Assembly: GCA_900596015.1 (NCBI GenBank)
Contig: UVIF01000001.1
Span: forward strand, 992,937-1,056,936
Origin: Pseudomonas viridiflava
Lineage (GTDB): Bacteria > Pseudomonadota > Gammaproteobacteria > Pseudomonadales > Pseudomonadaceae
Length of the DNA: 64,000 nt
Direction: 5' to 3'
Position 1 is the stretch's first letter; each line of letters opens with the position of its first letter. Of the stretch, positions 31,674-42,740 are shown in pieces. The position numbers were made by a program, and so were the translations under genes. The notes beneath the pieces were generated by a model, which was not told the DNA's origin, did not search any database, and saw nothing but the letters and a program-made list of their open reading frames with translations.

Positions 31674-31867
31674 AGCCTTACTCCTGTTCCAGAAGAGGCG
31701 ATTGTAGACCCGGAGCCGGTGGGTTGCACAAGGTGGACGGCACTCTTGAGCCGATTCGCGAACAACCGACCATGAAGAGCACCAGCTGCGCCACGAGTAA
31801 TTCGGAGGCTAGGCCCGCCATCGGTGCCTGGGCACCGAGGCGACGCCGGTCGGAGGAAGTGGCCGAC

Positions 31868-33262
31868 TTACAGATGACTTTCGGCGTATTCGGCCAGGAT
31901 CGACCGCGGTACACCCTGCAGGGTGATGTGCACGCCTTGTGGGAAGTCCTTGAAGCGCTCCGTCAGATACGTCAACCCGGAGCTTGGGGCTGACAGATAG
32001 GGTGTATCGATCTGCGCCAGGTTGCCCAGGCAGATGACTTTGGAACCAGCACCGGCACGGGTGATGATGGTTTTCATCTGATGCGGAGTCAGGTTCTGGC
32101 ATTCGTCGATCAGGATCAGGCTTTGCTGGAAGCTGCGGCCTCGGATGTAGTTGAGGGATTTGAACTGCAAGGGCACCTTGCTCAGAATGTAGTCGACGCT
32201 GCCGTGGGTGTTTTCGTCCTCCATGTGCAGGGCTTCGAGGTTGTCGGTGATCGCTCCCAGCCAAGGCTCCATCTTTTCGGCCTCGGTACCGGGCAGGAAG
32301 CCGATCTCCTGATCGAGCCCCTGCACGCTGCGGGTGGCAATGATGCGCCGGTAGCGCTTGGTCACCATGGTCTGCTCGATGGCCGCAGCAAGGGCCAGGA
32401 TGGTCTTGCCCGAACCCGCCGCGCCGGTCAGGTTGACCAGATGGATGTCCGGATCCAGCAAAGCGAACAGGGCCAGCCCCTGATAGATGTCACGCGGTTT
32501 GAGGCCCCAGGCTTCCTGATGCAACAAAGGCTCCTGGTGCAGGTCGAGGATCATCAGCTCGTCGTCCTTGATGCCCTTGATCCAGCCGACGAAACCCTGT
32601 TCGTCGATGATGAATTCGTTCATGTGCACCGATGGCAGTACTTCGCTCAACTGCACCCGGTGCCAGGTGCGGCCATGGTCCTGGCGCGTCTCGACCTTGC
32701 TCACGCGGTCCCAGAACGAGCCGGTCACGTTGTGATAGCCACGCGAAAGCAGCGATACGTCGTCCACCAACTGGTCGGTGCTGTAGTCCTCGGCGGCAAT
32801 CCCGCAGGCGCGCGCCTTGAGGCGCATGTTGATGTCTTTGGTGACCAGAATCACGCTCAGGTCGGGGTGACGCGTGTGCAGGTCGATCAACTGGTTGATG
32901 ATGATGTTGTCGTTGAGGTTCTGCGGCAGCAGGTTCGAGGGCTCGGGCCGCTTGTCCATCAGAATGGACAGAAAACCCTTGGTGTTGCCGCTGACGCGCA
33001 TGATCGGCACGCCCGATTCGACCACGGCCGGCGACGCATCGCCCAGGGTCTTGTCGATCAGCCGGATGGCCTGCCGGCATTCGGCAGCGACGGTCTGCTT
33101 GCCATCCTTGAGTTTGTCCAGTTCCTCCAGCACGGTCATGGGAATGGCGACACGGTGTTCTTCGAAATTCAGCAGGGCGTTTGGATCGTGGATCAGTACG
33201 TTGGTATCGAGCACATAAAGGATTGGCTGATTGGAAGAGGTACTGCGTCCTTGTTCATCCAT
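31868..33262 (-). CDS. PIN-PhoH fusion ATPase (PhoH2 type)
   Basis: A 464-residue protein joining an N-terminal PIN RNase-like domain (about residues 14-150; acidic residues in VLDTNVLIHDP and VTKDINMRLKA) to a C-terminal PhoH ATPase domain. The ATPase shows Walker A GAAGSGKT (about 264-271) and Walker B LILIDECQN (about 364-372). PhoH2 proteins in other bacteria are sequence-specific RNA helicase/RNases and in mycobacteria lie in a toxin-antitoxin-like pair. Here no antitoxin-like partner is adjacent. Upstream is an AT-rich promoter region. Confidence 0.92.
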   Translation of the reverse strand: MDEQGRSTSSNQPILYVLDTNVLIHDPNALLNFEEHRVAIPMTVLEELDKLKDGKQTVAAECRQAIRLIDKTLGDASPAVVESGVPIMRVSGNTKGFLSILMDKRPEPSNLLPQNLNDNIIINQLIDLHTRHPDLSVILVTKDINMRLKARACGIAAEDYSTDQLVDDVSLLSRGYHNVTGSFWDRVSKVETRQDHGRTWHRVQLSEVLPSVHMNEFIIDEQGFVGWIKGIKDDELMILDLHQEPLLHQEAWGLKPRDIYQGLALFALLDPDIHLVNLTGAAGSGKTILALAAAIEQTMVTKRYRRIIATRSVQGLDQEIGFLPGTEAEKMEPWLGAITDNLEALHMEDENTHGSVDYILSKVPLQFKSLNYIRGRSFQQSLILIDECQNLTPHQMKTIITRAGAGSKVICLGNLAQIDTPYLSAPSSGLTYLTERFKDFPQGVHITLQGVPRSILAEYAESHL

Positions 33263-33614
33263 ACTCGGTCACCTTTTTGGGAGCCTGACAACGCAATACC
33301 TGGACGGTGCTGCGCCGCGAAAAGGCCGCCGGATTCCCACATCAAGGAGCAGGACCTGCGCACAGGTGGAGAGTCTGTCGAAGACGCCACCTGTGATGCA
33401 GGGTTCGGCGGTCTGTCTTCGTAATACCGCAAAACCCATGAAGGAAAAAAGCTCTTTACGGTTTTTTGAAGTTTATTTTTCAGCGGTGCGAATAACGCTT
33501 GGCGGGTGGCGCGGACGCCGTTAGAGTCAGAAGTTGCCCTGCCCCGCCTCACCTGCGCAATTTTTCCCAAAAACCCGCCAACCCCCCGTAAATGCTGGCA
33601 TTTGCTGCCTGGGC
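33263..33614. other. Gene-free region upstream of the PhoH gene
   Basis: A 352-bp gap. The part at 33440-33490 is AT-rich and probably contains the PhoH promoter on the minus strand. I see no terminator for a gene entering from the right, no repeat and no convincing small gene. Confidence 0.45.
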
Positions 33615-34739
33615 CTATTGCACGTCCGCACAGGCCTGCCAGTTGATACCGGTCTGGACGGTTTCCTGCATCAGCCAGGGCAGCGCGGTCTGTGCCTTGG
33701 CCAGGTTGTCGTGAAACACCACGATTCCGCGCCGCCACAGCAGCATCAGGCTCAGCGCCCGCTCGCCAGCCTGCATGGCCGTCAGGCGGCTGTCATCGTC
33801 CATCGAATCGATGTTCCACAGCGCCACTTTCAGCCCCGCTCCGGCGAAGAATGCAGCGCTGTCGGCGCGACGCTGACCGTACGGCGGGCGAAACCAGGGC
33901 ACGTAGCTGTCGGGCAGGTCGGTCTGCAACAGGGCGATGCTGCGCAAGATCGAGTCCTGCCATTTGTCCCATTGCCCATGGGACACGTATTGCCAACCCA
34001 GGGTCGCCACGCACTGCCCGGCATACAGCGCCTGCAACTGGGCCACCGAGGTCTTTTCGGCCCGCGCCTGCAGGCTTTGCCCGGGCACGAAGAAGGTGGC
34101 GCTCCAATCCTGCGCTCGCAGGTACCCGGTCAACGCATCGGTAGAGCCATCGACCGGGCTCGGTCCGCCATCGAAGGTCAGCAGGAACGTCCGGTCGGCA
34201 AAACCGTTGCCATCAAATTCCTGCTCCGACAACAACTGGACTTCGCTGGTGGTTTGCGGTGACACCGCAGCCAGGCGCAGCAGTTCGTTGAGATAGGCCT
34301 CGCTGAACACCTGGCCGGGTACGGCGAACCCGGAGTAGAAGGATTCGGGATCGATTCCCAGGTCGGCCGCCTGGGTACGCAGGTCCCCTTCGCTGTCGAT
34401 GGCATAGCAGAACGAGGCATCCTGTTCACAGCTTTGCTGGGCAAGGTCAAAGTTGCCCCAGAGCCGCTGCCAGAGCCGCTGGCGCAAATCGTTGATCGCC
34501 AGCATGTTGATCTGGCGCAGGCCCAGGCGCGCGGTCAGCTGTGCTTCGTCCTGGCTTTCACTGGCCAGCAACGAGCGGGCGAACAGGAGGATGTGCGCAC
34601 GTGAGGCGACGTCGAACAACACCGGCGAATCGATGCGTTCGGGCCAGTGACTGCGGTCGAGTGTCGCCACCGGCGGCGCAGCGACGGCGGCCTGTGCGGC
34701 GCATACAAAGGTGGCCAGCATCCATGATACCCAACGCAA
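33615..34739 (-). CDS. Polysaccharide deacetylase family protein with altered motifs
   Basis: A 374-residue exported protein. I choose a TTG start at 34739, with GAGGAG seven bases upstream, giving a signal peptide LRWVSWMLATFVCAAQAAVA cut before APP. Residues about 20-180 are an uncharacterised N-domain; the NodB fold follows. Motif 1 reads LTFDGGPSP, where the family has TFDDGP. Motif 2 reads SHGQWDK, where the family has HTxxH. Motif 3 (FRPPYG), motif 4 (NIDSMDD) and motif 5 (VVFHDN) are conserved. Loss of the Asp and His metal ligands suggests changed metal use or no activity. Confidence 0.85.
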   Translation of the reverse strand: MRWVSWMLATFVCAAQAAVAAPPVATLDRSHWPERIDSPVLFDVASRAHILLFARSLLASESQDEAQLTARLGLRQINMLAINDLRQRLWQRLWGNFDLAQQSCEQDASFCYAIDSEGDLRTQAADLGIDPESFYSGFAVPGQVFSEAYLNELLRLAAVSPQTTSEVQLLSEQEFDGNGFADRTFLLTFDGGPSPVDGSTDALTGYLRAQDWSATFFVPGQSLQARAEKTSVAQLQALYAGQCVATLGWQYVSHGQWDKWQDSILRSIALLQTDLPDSYVPWFRPPYGQRRADSAAFFAGAGLKVALWNIDSMDDDSRLTAMQAGERALSLMLLWRRGIVVFHDNLAKAQTALPWLMQETVQTGINWQACADVQ

Positions 34740-34881
34740 CGGCGATCTCCTCGATGACAGGGTGCGCCGGGCACTATACCGCTGTCGCGTGACAGCGCGC
34801 AGCTCTATGCAGCCCCGGGCCTTCCCCCACTTCGTTTCTATGATTACAGTAGGCAATCAACGGCGGCTCAGGAATCACCAC

Positions 34882-35955
34882 ATGCTTCGCTTGGCCCTCG
34901 CCGCACTGACGCTCGTCACGCCCATGGCGTTCGCCGCTGGCAAGCTCAGCATCTACAACTGGCCCGACTACATCGCCCCCGATACCTTGCCCAACTTCGA
35001 GCGCCAGACCGGCATCGAAACCCAGTACGCCTTCTTCGACAGCAACGAAACCCTGGAGAAGCGCCTGCGCGAATCGCCCGGCAAGTACGACGTGATCTTC
35101 CCTTCCAACCACTTCATGACCCGCCACATCAGCGCCGGCAACCTCACGCCGCTGGACCGCAGCCGTCTACCGAACTGGAAGTACCTGAACCCCGTTCTGC
35201 TGCGCGCCCTGGAAACCAACGACCCCGGCAACCGCTACGGCTTTCCGTACCTGTGGGGCGTCAGCGGCATCGGCTACAACGTGAAGCAGGTCAAGGCAGC
35301 ACTCGGCGACGATGCTCCGGTGGATTCCTGGGACCTGGTGTTCAAGCCGGAAAACATCGCTCGCCTGCAGAAATGCGGGGTCGCCATCCTCGACATCGGG
35401 CCCGAGTTGCTGCCCATGGCCCTCAACTACCTGGGCCTGCCCTCGCACAGCCGCAACCCTGCCGACTACGACAAGGCACGCGCGCTGTTGCTGAGCATCA
35501 AGCCCTACGTACGCTATTTCGATTCGGTGGAGTACAGCCACGAACTGGCCGAAGGCAAGCTGTGCGCGGTGGTCGGCTTTTCCGGGGACGTGCTGCAGGC
35601 ACAGACCCAGGCCAGACAGGAGGGCCAGGGCGTTGAGATCGAGTTCACGTTGCCGCGCGAGGGCTCGACCATGTGGTTCGACATGGTCGCCATCCCCGCC
35701 AACGCACCGAACGAAGACGCCGCGTACACCTTTCTCAACTACCTGCTCGAACCCAAGGTCATGGCCGGCATCACCAACAGCGTGCACTACGCCAATGGCA
35801 ACGAAGGCGCCGATGAGTGGGTCAACCCTGCACTCAAGGGTGACCGACGCATCTACCCGAGCGCCGAGGTCATGAGCAAGCTGTTCCTGCTGCAACCCAT
35901 GCCCGCCGATATCGAGCAGCTACGCACCCGCACCTGGAACCAGATCCGTCACTGA
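34882..35955 (+). CDS. Polyamine-type extracellular solute-binding protein
   Basis: A 357-residue periplasmic binding protein of the PotF/SpuD type. The signal peptide is MLRLALAALTLVTPMAFA, cut before AGK. The mature start LSIYNWPDYIAPDTLPNFE is characteristic of the putrescine/spermidine family, and the polyamine-site region PYLWGVSGIGYN (about residues 115-126) is present. It has no ABC permease or ATPase gene beside it, so it must use a distant transporter or act as a sensor. Ligand cannot be fixed from sequence. Confidence 0.88.
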   Translation: MLRLALAALTLVTPMAFAAGKLSIYNWPDYIAPDTLPNFERQTGIETQYAFFDSNETLEKRLRESPGKYDVIFPSNHFMTRHISAGNLTPLDRSRLPNWKYLNPVLLRALETNDPGNRYGFPYLWGVSGIGYNVKQVKAALGDDAPVDSWDLVFKPENIARLQKCGVAILDIGPELLPMALNYLGLPSHSRNPADYDKARALLLSIKPYVRYFDSVEYSHELAEGKLCAVVGFSGDVLQAQTQARQEGQGVEIEFTLPREGSTMWFDMVAIPANAPNEDAAYTFLNYLLEPKVMAGITNSVHYANGNEGADEWVNPALKGDRRIYPSAEVMSKLFLLQPMPADIEQLRTRTWNQIRH

Positions 35956-35972
35956 GGCGAGCATGGGATCAA

Positions 35973-37556
<1,584 letters not shown>

Positions 37557-37772
37557 GGGGGATCGCCTGGCGAGGGATAGAAAATGGGCGCGGATTATAG
37601 CCCAGTTCCAACGGTGGGGGCCACTGCGTGCGACACCGCCTTCACCCAGGTTCTGCCCTGGCCGCGCAATAGCTACCACCGCGCAGCTCCGCACCCCAGG
37701 CAACGTGGCGCCCCCATCGCAGGGCTCGATTCCATGAAGCCCGCAGCGGTGCCTCTTGCCCCGGAGCTACCA

Positions 37773-40700
37773 ATGACGACCCTACCACTGCCCTGGTTTC
37801 ACAGCCGCGCGCTGGAACAGCGCTTCCTGCGCCACCTGAACGCTGTGTCCCACCCATTCCTGACGCCTGAAGCGGCGCAATGGTTGCGCCAGCTTGCCCA
37901 ACCCGAGCGCGATCACCAGGCACACGACGAAATACGCGTGGATGGCTTGAGCGTGATCACCGCGCAAGGGCATGCCGTCGAATTGCCCTTGAGCATGATG
38001 ATCAGCACGAGCCAGCACCCATGGGTGGCCCACTACCACCCGATCAGCGGCTTGCAGCTGTTCGACGACCGACGTCACCTGAAGCACTATCTGCTCGAGC
38101 GTCTGACGGGCCCCGATGGCGATCTGACGCTGAGCTACCTGCACACGCTGGAGGAAAATCGACAGCTGCACCTCGACGGGCTCGACGAGGTGCAGGTCAC
38201 GCTCATGGAGGGTTCGGTGTTCGATACCCTGATGCTGGACATCCAGCATCGCCTGAGCGAGCAGTTGCGCGAGTTGCGCCAGTTGTTGCTGGATCAGCCC
38301 ATTCCCGATGAGCGGGTGACCCGCGGATCAGCCACGGTCATGGTCAACCGGCTCGCCCACTACTGGCGTGAGGGAGCCGACCAACCAGCGCTGCCCGCCG
38401 AACAGCTGACCCGCCAGTTGCGTACGCAACTGATCACTGAGCTTACCCGTTTGCAGTGGGACGGCACGCTGCCGGCCGTCGAGCATGATCAACTCTGGGC
38501 CTGGCTCCAGGGTCAGGTACAGCCATCGCCTGTTTCCTGCTTCATCCTGCAAGGATCGACTGCCGAAGGGCGCCAGCAGCCTTTGACAAACAGCCTGGTA
38601 CTGACCGGTGATAGCACCGCCGCTGCGTGCTATCTGTTCAACGCCGCAACCGGGCTGGTGCGTTACGCCGACCGTTCAGCACTTCTGGCAGCACTCACCG
38701 ATCTGCAGCAGCGTGCTCGATGGCTGCCCTGTGTACCGAACGCACAACAGCCAGCCTTCAAGGTACAGCCCATCACCGGCATCGAACTGGTAGCCGAGCC
38801 TGGCTCCTCAGGCGGTTTGCACAGCTACACCCGACGCCTGCTTCAAGTACAGCACTCGGTATTCTTGGACAGCTCGCCTGCTGCTGCCACGCGAGATCTT
38901 CATGAGCTCTGCGAGCAAGCGCTGGCCCTGCAGCAGCGCCTGGCCCCAAGCCTTCAGAGGCTCGCCCCGCCCTTCGCTGCCGACCCACGTGACAGCCTGA
39001 TGCACTTCACCGGTGCGATACAGGATGCCCCGCAGCAGCCGCAGCAGGTGGTGAACGCTCTGACCGAACTGCAAATCCAGTACACCAGCTACCTCGAACG
39101 CGGTCCCGATTTGCGCTGGGTCGCGCTTCAAGCCCTGGAGTTGCAACTGGCGAGCATTCTGCCAAACGGACCGCCCGCCCGTTCGCTTTACCTCATCGAC
39201 ACCAAACAGCCCGCTGCGGCGACGCCTTGGGTCGATAGCCTCTGGACAGACGAGCCCCTCCTTGCTGGCACGTCCTGGCAGGCCGGCACGGTGCTAGCCG
39301 AAGGCGCACGCCAGGTGCTGCAGCAGCTGCCGAGTTTGCTGATCGAGCACATCACCGGGCAAGCGCGACGCAGCCTGTACCGCGAACTGAAAATCGCCCT
39401 GGGTCACCGTGAAGCCACTGCGCAGGCCTATCAGCGTTCGTTGCGGCGCTCGCTGTTCGGCTTCGAATGGGCACTGTTCAAGCGGAGTCGATCAGTCGCC
39501 TCGCCGCTGGTGGAAGCGTTACTGCGCGGCGACCCGGTACAAGCGTGGCAGCACAAGACCGGCCATCCCGCGCACGCCAATGCCGACGCGCTGATGTTGA
39601 GCCAGTCCACCGATGCCAGCGGGGCCGTTGTGATCTGGTCGCGCGATGCCGGCTTCCAACTGTTCGAGTCTCTCGATGCCGCGCATCGTAACGCCACGCA
39701 ATGGTCGCCGCGGCCGGCCGAGCTCAGCCCTGGGCTGAGCAACTGGACCGCCCTGCGCGGCGACGCACTGAACACCTTGAACAGCCTGGACAGCCAGGAC
39801 CGGCAACGAACTGCGCTGCAAGCCTATGATCAACTGCGCAACCAGGGCTGGCCCGCTGAATCCTTACCCGATCTGCTACGCGAAGCCGTGGCCGTCGACA
39901 GCCTGCAGCAACAGTTGTATCGCCTCGAAGACATGGCCCGCGGCCTGGTGGCAAAGGCGGCCCTGCCTGCCTGGTTGCAGCAGGCGGCCGTCGACGATCA
40001 GCAAAACTACCTACGCGCACTGGGGTTGAACCTGCTGGCCAGCCCGGCCGAGGACGACTATCTGTTTGGCGTTCCCGATATCGGCACTTACACACACGGC
40101 GTGCTGCAACGCCGGCTGAACCAGGACTTCACGCAAGGTCGTTTCAACCCCAAGGCGATCTTCATCACCACGGCGCGATACGTGCCGGCCCCGGTAGCGT
40201 CGGGAGACATTCCTTCCGGCATTCCTGCAGCTTCGGTCATGCGACGGCAAACCCTGATCGAATACGCCTTGAACCACTATCGCGACTGGGACGCCGCCGT
40301 CACTCGCATCGAGCTGGGTGAAGGGCATGTGGCGCCCGCCGTGCTGGACGCCGACTACTGCCGCCGATTGGTGCGAGAGGCCGATGTAAGCGCGCACTAC
40401 CAGGCGCTGCTCAAGCAGACCTTCGACCCTACGGATCTAGATTACCCTCGCCGACTGACGCTCTACGCCCGTCAGCTACCGGGGCAGTTGCTGGAATGCG
40501 CCTGGCGAACCCGGCTCAAGCAAGACCTGCCCCTGCAGGCGGTCGAGCTGATCACTCGCGTGGCCTGCATGCCCGACCCCACTGTGCGACAGCCACTCAA
40601 CGGCCACACCGTGTTGTTGACCGCGCTGCAGCTGATTGCCAAGCCGGGAATGAAACCGGACACAGTGCCCGGTTGCTATCTGTTCAGGGCTGGTGAAGAG

Positions 40701-42497
40701 GGTCCACTGGTGCTCTACCTGCCTTATGAAGCCACGTACACCTTTCGGGCCTTCGACAGTGGCACCGCCTTGCTCACCGCCCTCGCCGCCGATCCGGCCC
40801 TGCAGACGCGACTGCTCGCGCGCATGCCCGAAAGCCTGCGTCCGCGCTATGCCCATGGCGGCTTCAGCGAGCCGCATCTGGGCCGGGCCGGGGACAACGA
40901 CTTCAACCTGACGCAAAGCCCCCGGACCGGCCCGGCATTGGCCTGCAACCCCATCGCCGGTAACGCACTGCGCTACCTGTTCGTGGAGAACGGCCTGTAT
41001 CTGCAGGCCCTTGCCGCCGCTCAATGGGTCACCGCAGAACAGGTGCGCTGGCAAGCGTTGGTCGATGTATTGAGCCTGGCCTGGGAGCAGTTGAGCATGT
41101 TCCTGCCGGGCAAGGTCGGGCTGGCCGTAGCCGCCTGGCAAACCGAGCTGGCGCTGCTGGACATCACCCAGAACGTGCAGCAAAACAGCTGGGGGCAAAC
41201 CCTGGCGCAGTTGACCTGCGCCCTGGTGCAGGGGCTGGCGATCAGTCAGGCGATGGCGCAGCCTGAGCTTCGGGGCAGCGCCCGTGAGCACTTCTGGCAA
41301 ACCGTGCTCAGCGCTCCGGAGTACGGCCTTGCGCTCATGCGCTACGAGGCGCCCACCCAAACCCTGCGGTCATTGACGTTTCAGCCGCCAACGCGCACCT
41401 ACCTGAACACAAGCGACCAGACCCACTTCATCAGCCTCAACGGCAAGGTCTATCGCACCCGACAGGAGCAGGGCCGCTGGTACCTGGCCGGGCAGCCTGA
41501 TGATGACCTGGGCCCCAGGTTGTCGCTGGACGCCGAGCAAACGTGGGTCATCGATCCCGATCAGGACCTCGCCATCAGTGCAGGTGGTGTTCCCAGCAGC
41601 CTGGGCAGCCGCCTGGTACGCTGGTCACTGAGCCGTGACGAGATCATCATTCATGCCGTGGGCTGCCAGCAGATCCGCCGATTGCGTCCACAGCGCGCCA
41701 ACATCCTCTACCGCGCTCATCGCGATGCCTTGGATTATCTGGGCAATGCGCTGGTCAGCCTGCGAACAGCGCGGACCGTCGGCAGTGCAGATGCCCATAC
41801 CTTGAAAGTGTTCAAGCACTTCTTCGGCGTCGTCCAGGTCACGACCCTGTTGATCGAACGGGTTCAGAAAGTGCTGGAGAAACTGGCCAGGGTCATGGCG
41901 TCGCGCGCCTATTCGCCGACAAGCTCGAAACGCTACGTCATGGCAAGTCGCCTGAGTGAGCAATCCTCGGTGGGTATTGCCTTCGTGTCTGTACAGGATC
42001 CACAGGGACAGGTGTTTCTGATGGACGAATTCTTCGATTTCGAAACGGCCCGCCTGTTGCCCCTCAAACCGCCCTATACCCCAACGCAAACCGACGCCGT
42101 GAGCAAGGCGATGATCCTGCTGCATGAGTTCAGCCATATCGCCTGCGACACCCGGGACATGCGCTACATCGAAGCCGCGACACCCTATACCGATCGGCTG
42201 CGCCCTGGCGTGAGACGAGCATGGTTGGTGCGTCAGCACGACGTGTCGTTCTCCCACCTCACGCCTGCGCGTCAGTTGTTCGTCGTCCGCGATGGCGCTA
42301 CCGGACGGGTGCGCGACATCCGCAACGAAGACCGCAAAGGGCGCGCTCTGATCCTGCGTCTGGCGGGTTCACCCGATCTGGACGATGCACGTCGGCGCTT
42401 CCAGACCGACGCTGACATTCGCGCGCAGATTCTGTTGAAGAATGCCGATTCGGTGACGCTGTTGATCTATCGCCTGGGAAATCGCACAACCCCCTGA
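37773..42497 (+). CDS. Giant DUF6543-like putative toxin with C-terminal metalloprotease motif
   Basis: A 1574-residue protein from the ATG at 37773 (GGAG six bases upstream); in-frame ATGs at 37584 and 37734 are less well supported. It has no signal peptide or clear membrane helices. Its overall character, with segments like LPNGPPARSLYLIDT and repeated helical modules, resembles the large DUF6543 (dermonecrotic-toxin-like) proteins common in Pseudomonas. The C-terminal 150 residues carry HEFSH at 1451-1455 followed by DTRDMRY at 1459-1465. That pattern is like aspzincin (M35) metalloproteases, where HExxH is followed by GTxDxxY. Secretion route and target are unknown. It stands alone between prfC and a REP array. 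Confidence 0.75.
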   Translation: MTTLPLPWFHSRALEQRFLRHLNAVSHPFLTPEAAQWLRQLAQPERDHQAHDEIRVDGLSVITAQGHAVELPLSMMISTSQHPWVAHYHPISGLQLFDDRRHLKHYLLERLTGPDGDLTLSYLHTLEENRQLHLDGLDEVQVTLMEGSVFDTLMLDIQHRLSEQLRELRQLLLDQPIPDERVTRGSATVMVNRLAHYWREGADQPALPAEQLTRQLRTQLITELTRLQWDGTLPAVEHDQLWAWLQGQVQPSPVSCFILQGSTAEGRQQPLTNSLVLTGDSTAAACYLFNAATGLVRYADRSALLAALTDLQQRARWLPCVPNAQQPAFKVQPITGIELVAEPGSSGGLHSYTRRLLQVQHSVFLDSSPAAATRDLHELCEQALALQQRLAPSLQRLAPPFAADPRDSLMHFTGAIQDAPQQPQQVVNALTELQIQYTSYLERGPDLRWVALQALELQLASILPNGPPARSLYLIDTKQPAAATPWVDSLWTDEPLLAGTSWQAGTVLAEGARQVLQQLPSLLIEHITGQARRSLYRELKIALGHREATAQAYQRSLRRSLFGFEWALFKRSRSVASPLVEALLRGDPVQAWQHKTGHPAHANADALMLSQSTDASGAVVIWSRDAGFQLFESLDAAHRNATQWSPRPAELSPGLSNWTALRGDALNTLNSLDSQDRQRTALQAYDQLRNQGWPAESLPDLLREAVAVDSLQQQLYRLEDMARGLVAKAALPAWLQQAAVDDQQNYLRALGLNLLASPAEDDYLFGVPDIGTYTHGVLQRRLNQDFTQGRFNPKAIFITTARYVPAPVASGDIPSGIPAASVMRRQTLIEYALNHYRDWDAAVTRIELGEGHVAPAVLDADYCRRLVREADVSAHYQALLKQTFDPTDLDYPRRLTLYARQLPGQLLECAWRTRLKQDLPLQAVELITRVACMPDPTVRQPLNGHTVLLTALQLIAKPGMKPDTVPGCYLFRAGEEGPLVLYLPYEATYTFRAFDSGTALLTALAADPALQTRLLARMPESLRPRYAHGGFSEPHLGRAGDNDFNLTQSPRTGPALACNPIAGNALRYLFVENGLYLQALAAAQWVTAEQVRWQALVDVLSLAWEQLSMFLPGKVGLAVAAWQTELALLDITQNVQQNSWGQTLAQLTCALVQGLAISQAMAQPELRGSAREHFWQTVLSAPEYGLALMRYEAPTQTLRSLTFQPPTRTYLNTSDQTHFISLNGKVYRTRQEQGRWYLAGQPDDDLGPRLSLDAEQTWVIDPDQDLAISAGGVPSSLGSRLVRWSLSRDEIIIHAVGCQQIRRLRPQRANILYRAHRDALDYLGNALVSLRTARTVGSADAHTLKVFKHFFGVVQVTTLLIERVQKVLEKLARVMASRAYSPTSSKRYVMASRLSEQSSVGIAFVSVQDPQGQVFLMDEFFDFETARLLPLKPPYTPTQTDAVSKAMILLHEFSHIACDTRDMRYIEAATPYTDRLRPGVRRAWLVRQHDVSFSHLTPARQLFVVRDGATGRVRDIRNEDRKGRALILRLAGSPDLDDARRRFQTDADIRAQILLKNADSVTLLIYRLGNRTTP

Positions 42498-42740
42498 CGC
42501 GGCTCGCGCCGCTGCTACAGGCACCGCGAACCCTGTGGGAGCGGGCTCTGCCCGCGAAGGCCGCACGAACCCTGTGGGAGCGGGCTCTGCCCGCGAAGGC
42601 CGCACGATCCATGTGGGAGCGGGCTCTGCCCGCGAAGGCCTCACTGCGGTGACTCAGACAGATCGCATGCAACGCCGACGCGGCTCGCGCCGCTGCTACA
42701 GGCACCGCAAACCCCTGTAGCAGCGGCGCAAGCCGCGTCA
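42495..42740. repeat. REP array: three tandem 39-bp units flanked by a second REP family
   Basis: Three direct copies of TGTGGGAGCGGGCTCTGCCC start at 42534, 42573 and 42612, a period of exactly 39 bp and all in the same orientation. They are flanked on the left by one arm (42495-42520) and on the right by a facing pair (42677-42702 and 42714-42740) of the GCGGCTCGCGCCGCTGCTAC family. Begins at the stop codon of the giant gene. Confidence 0.95.

Noticed and set aside
31678..31821. 47-codon frame on the minus strand between moaC and the PhoH gene with a weak lipobox (MVGC)
   Set aside because: No ribosome-binding site, a poor lipobox residue at -3 and no recognisable conservation; could be real but not supported.
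42534..42638. Possible short CRISPR-like array (39-bp period)
   Set aside because: Units repeat in full, including what would be spacers; the unit is a REP palindrome found all over the window, and no cas genes are present.
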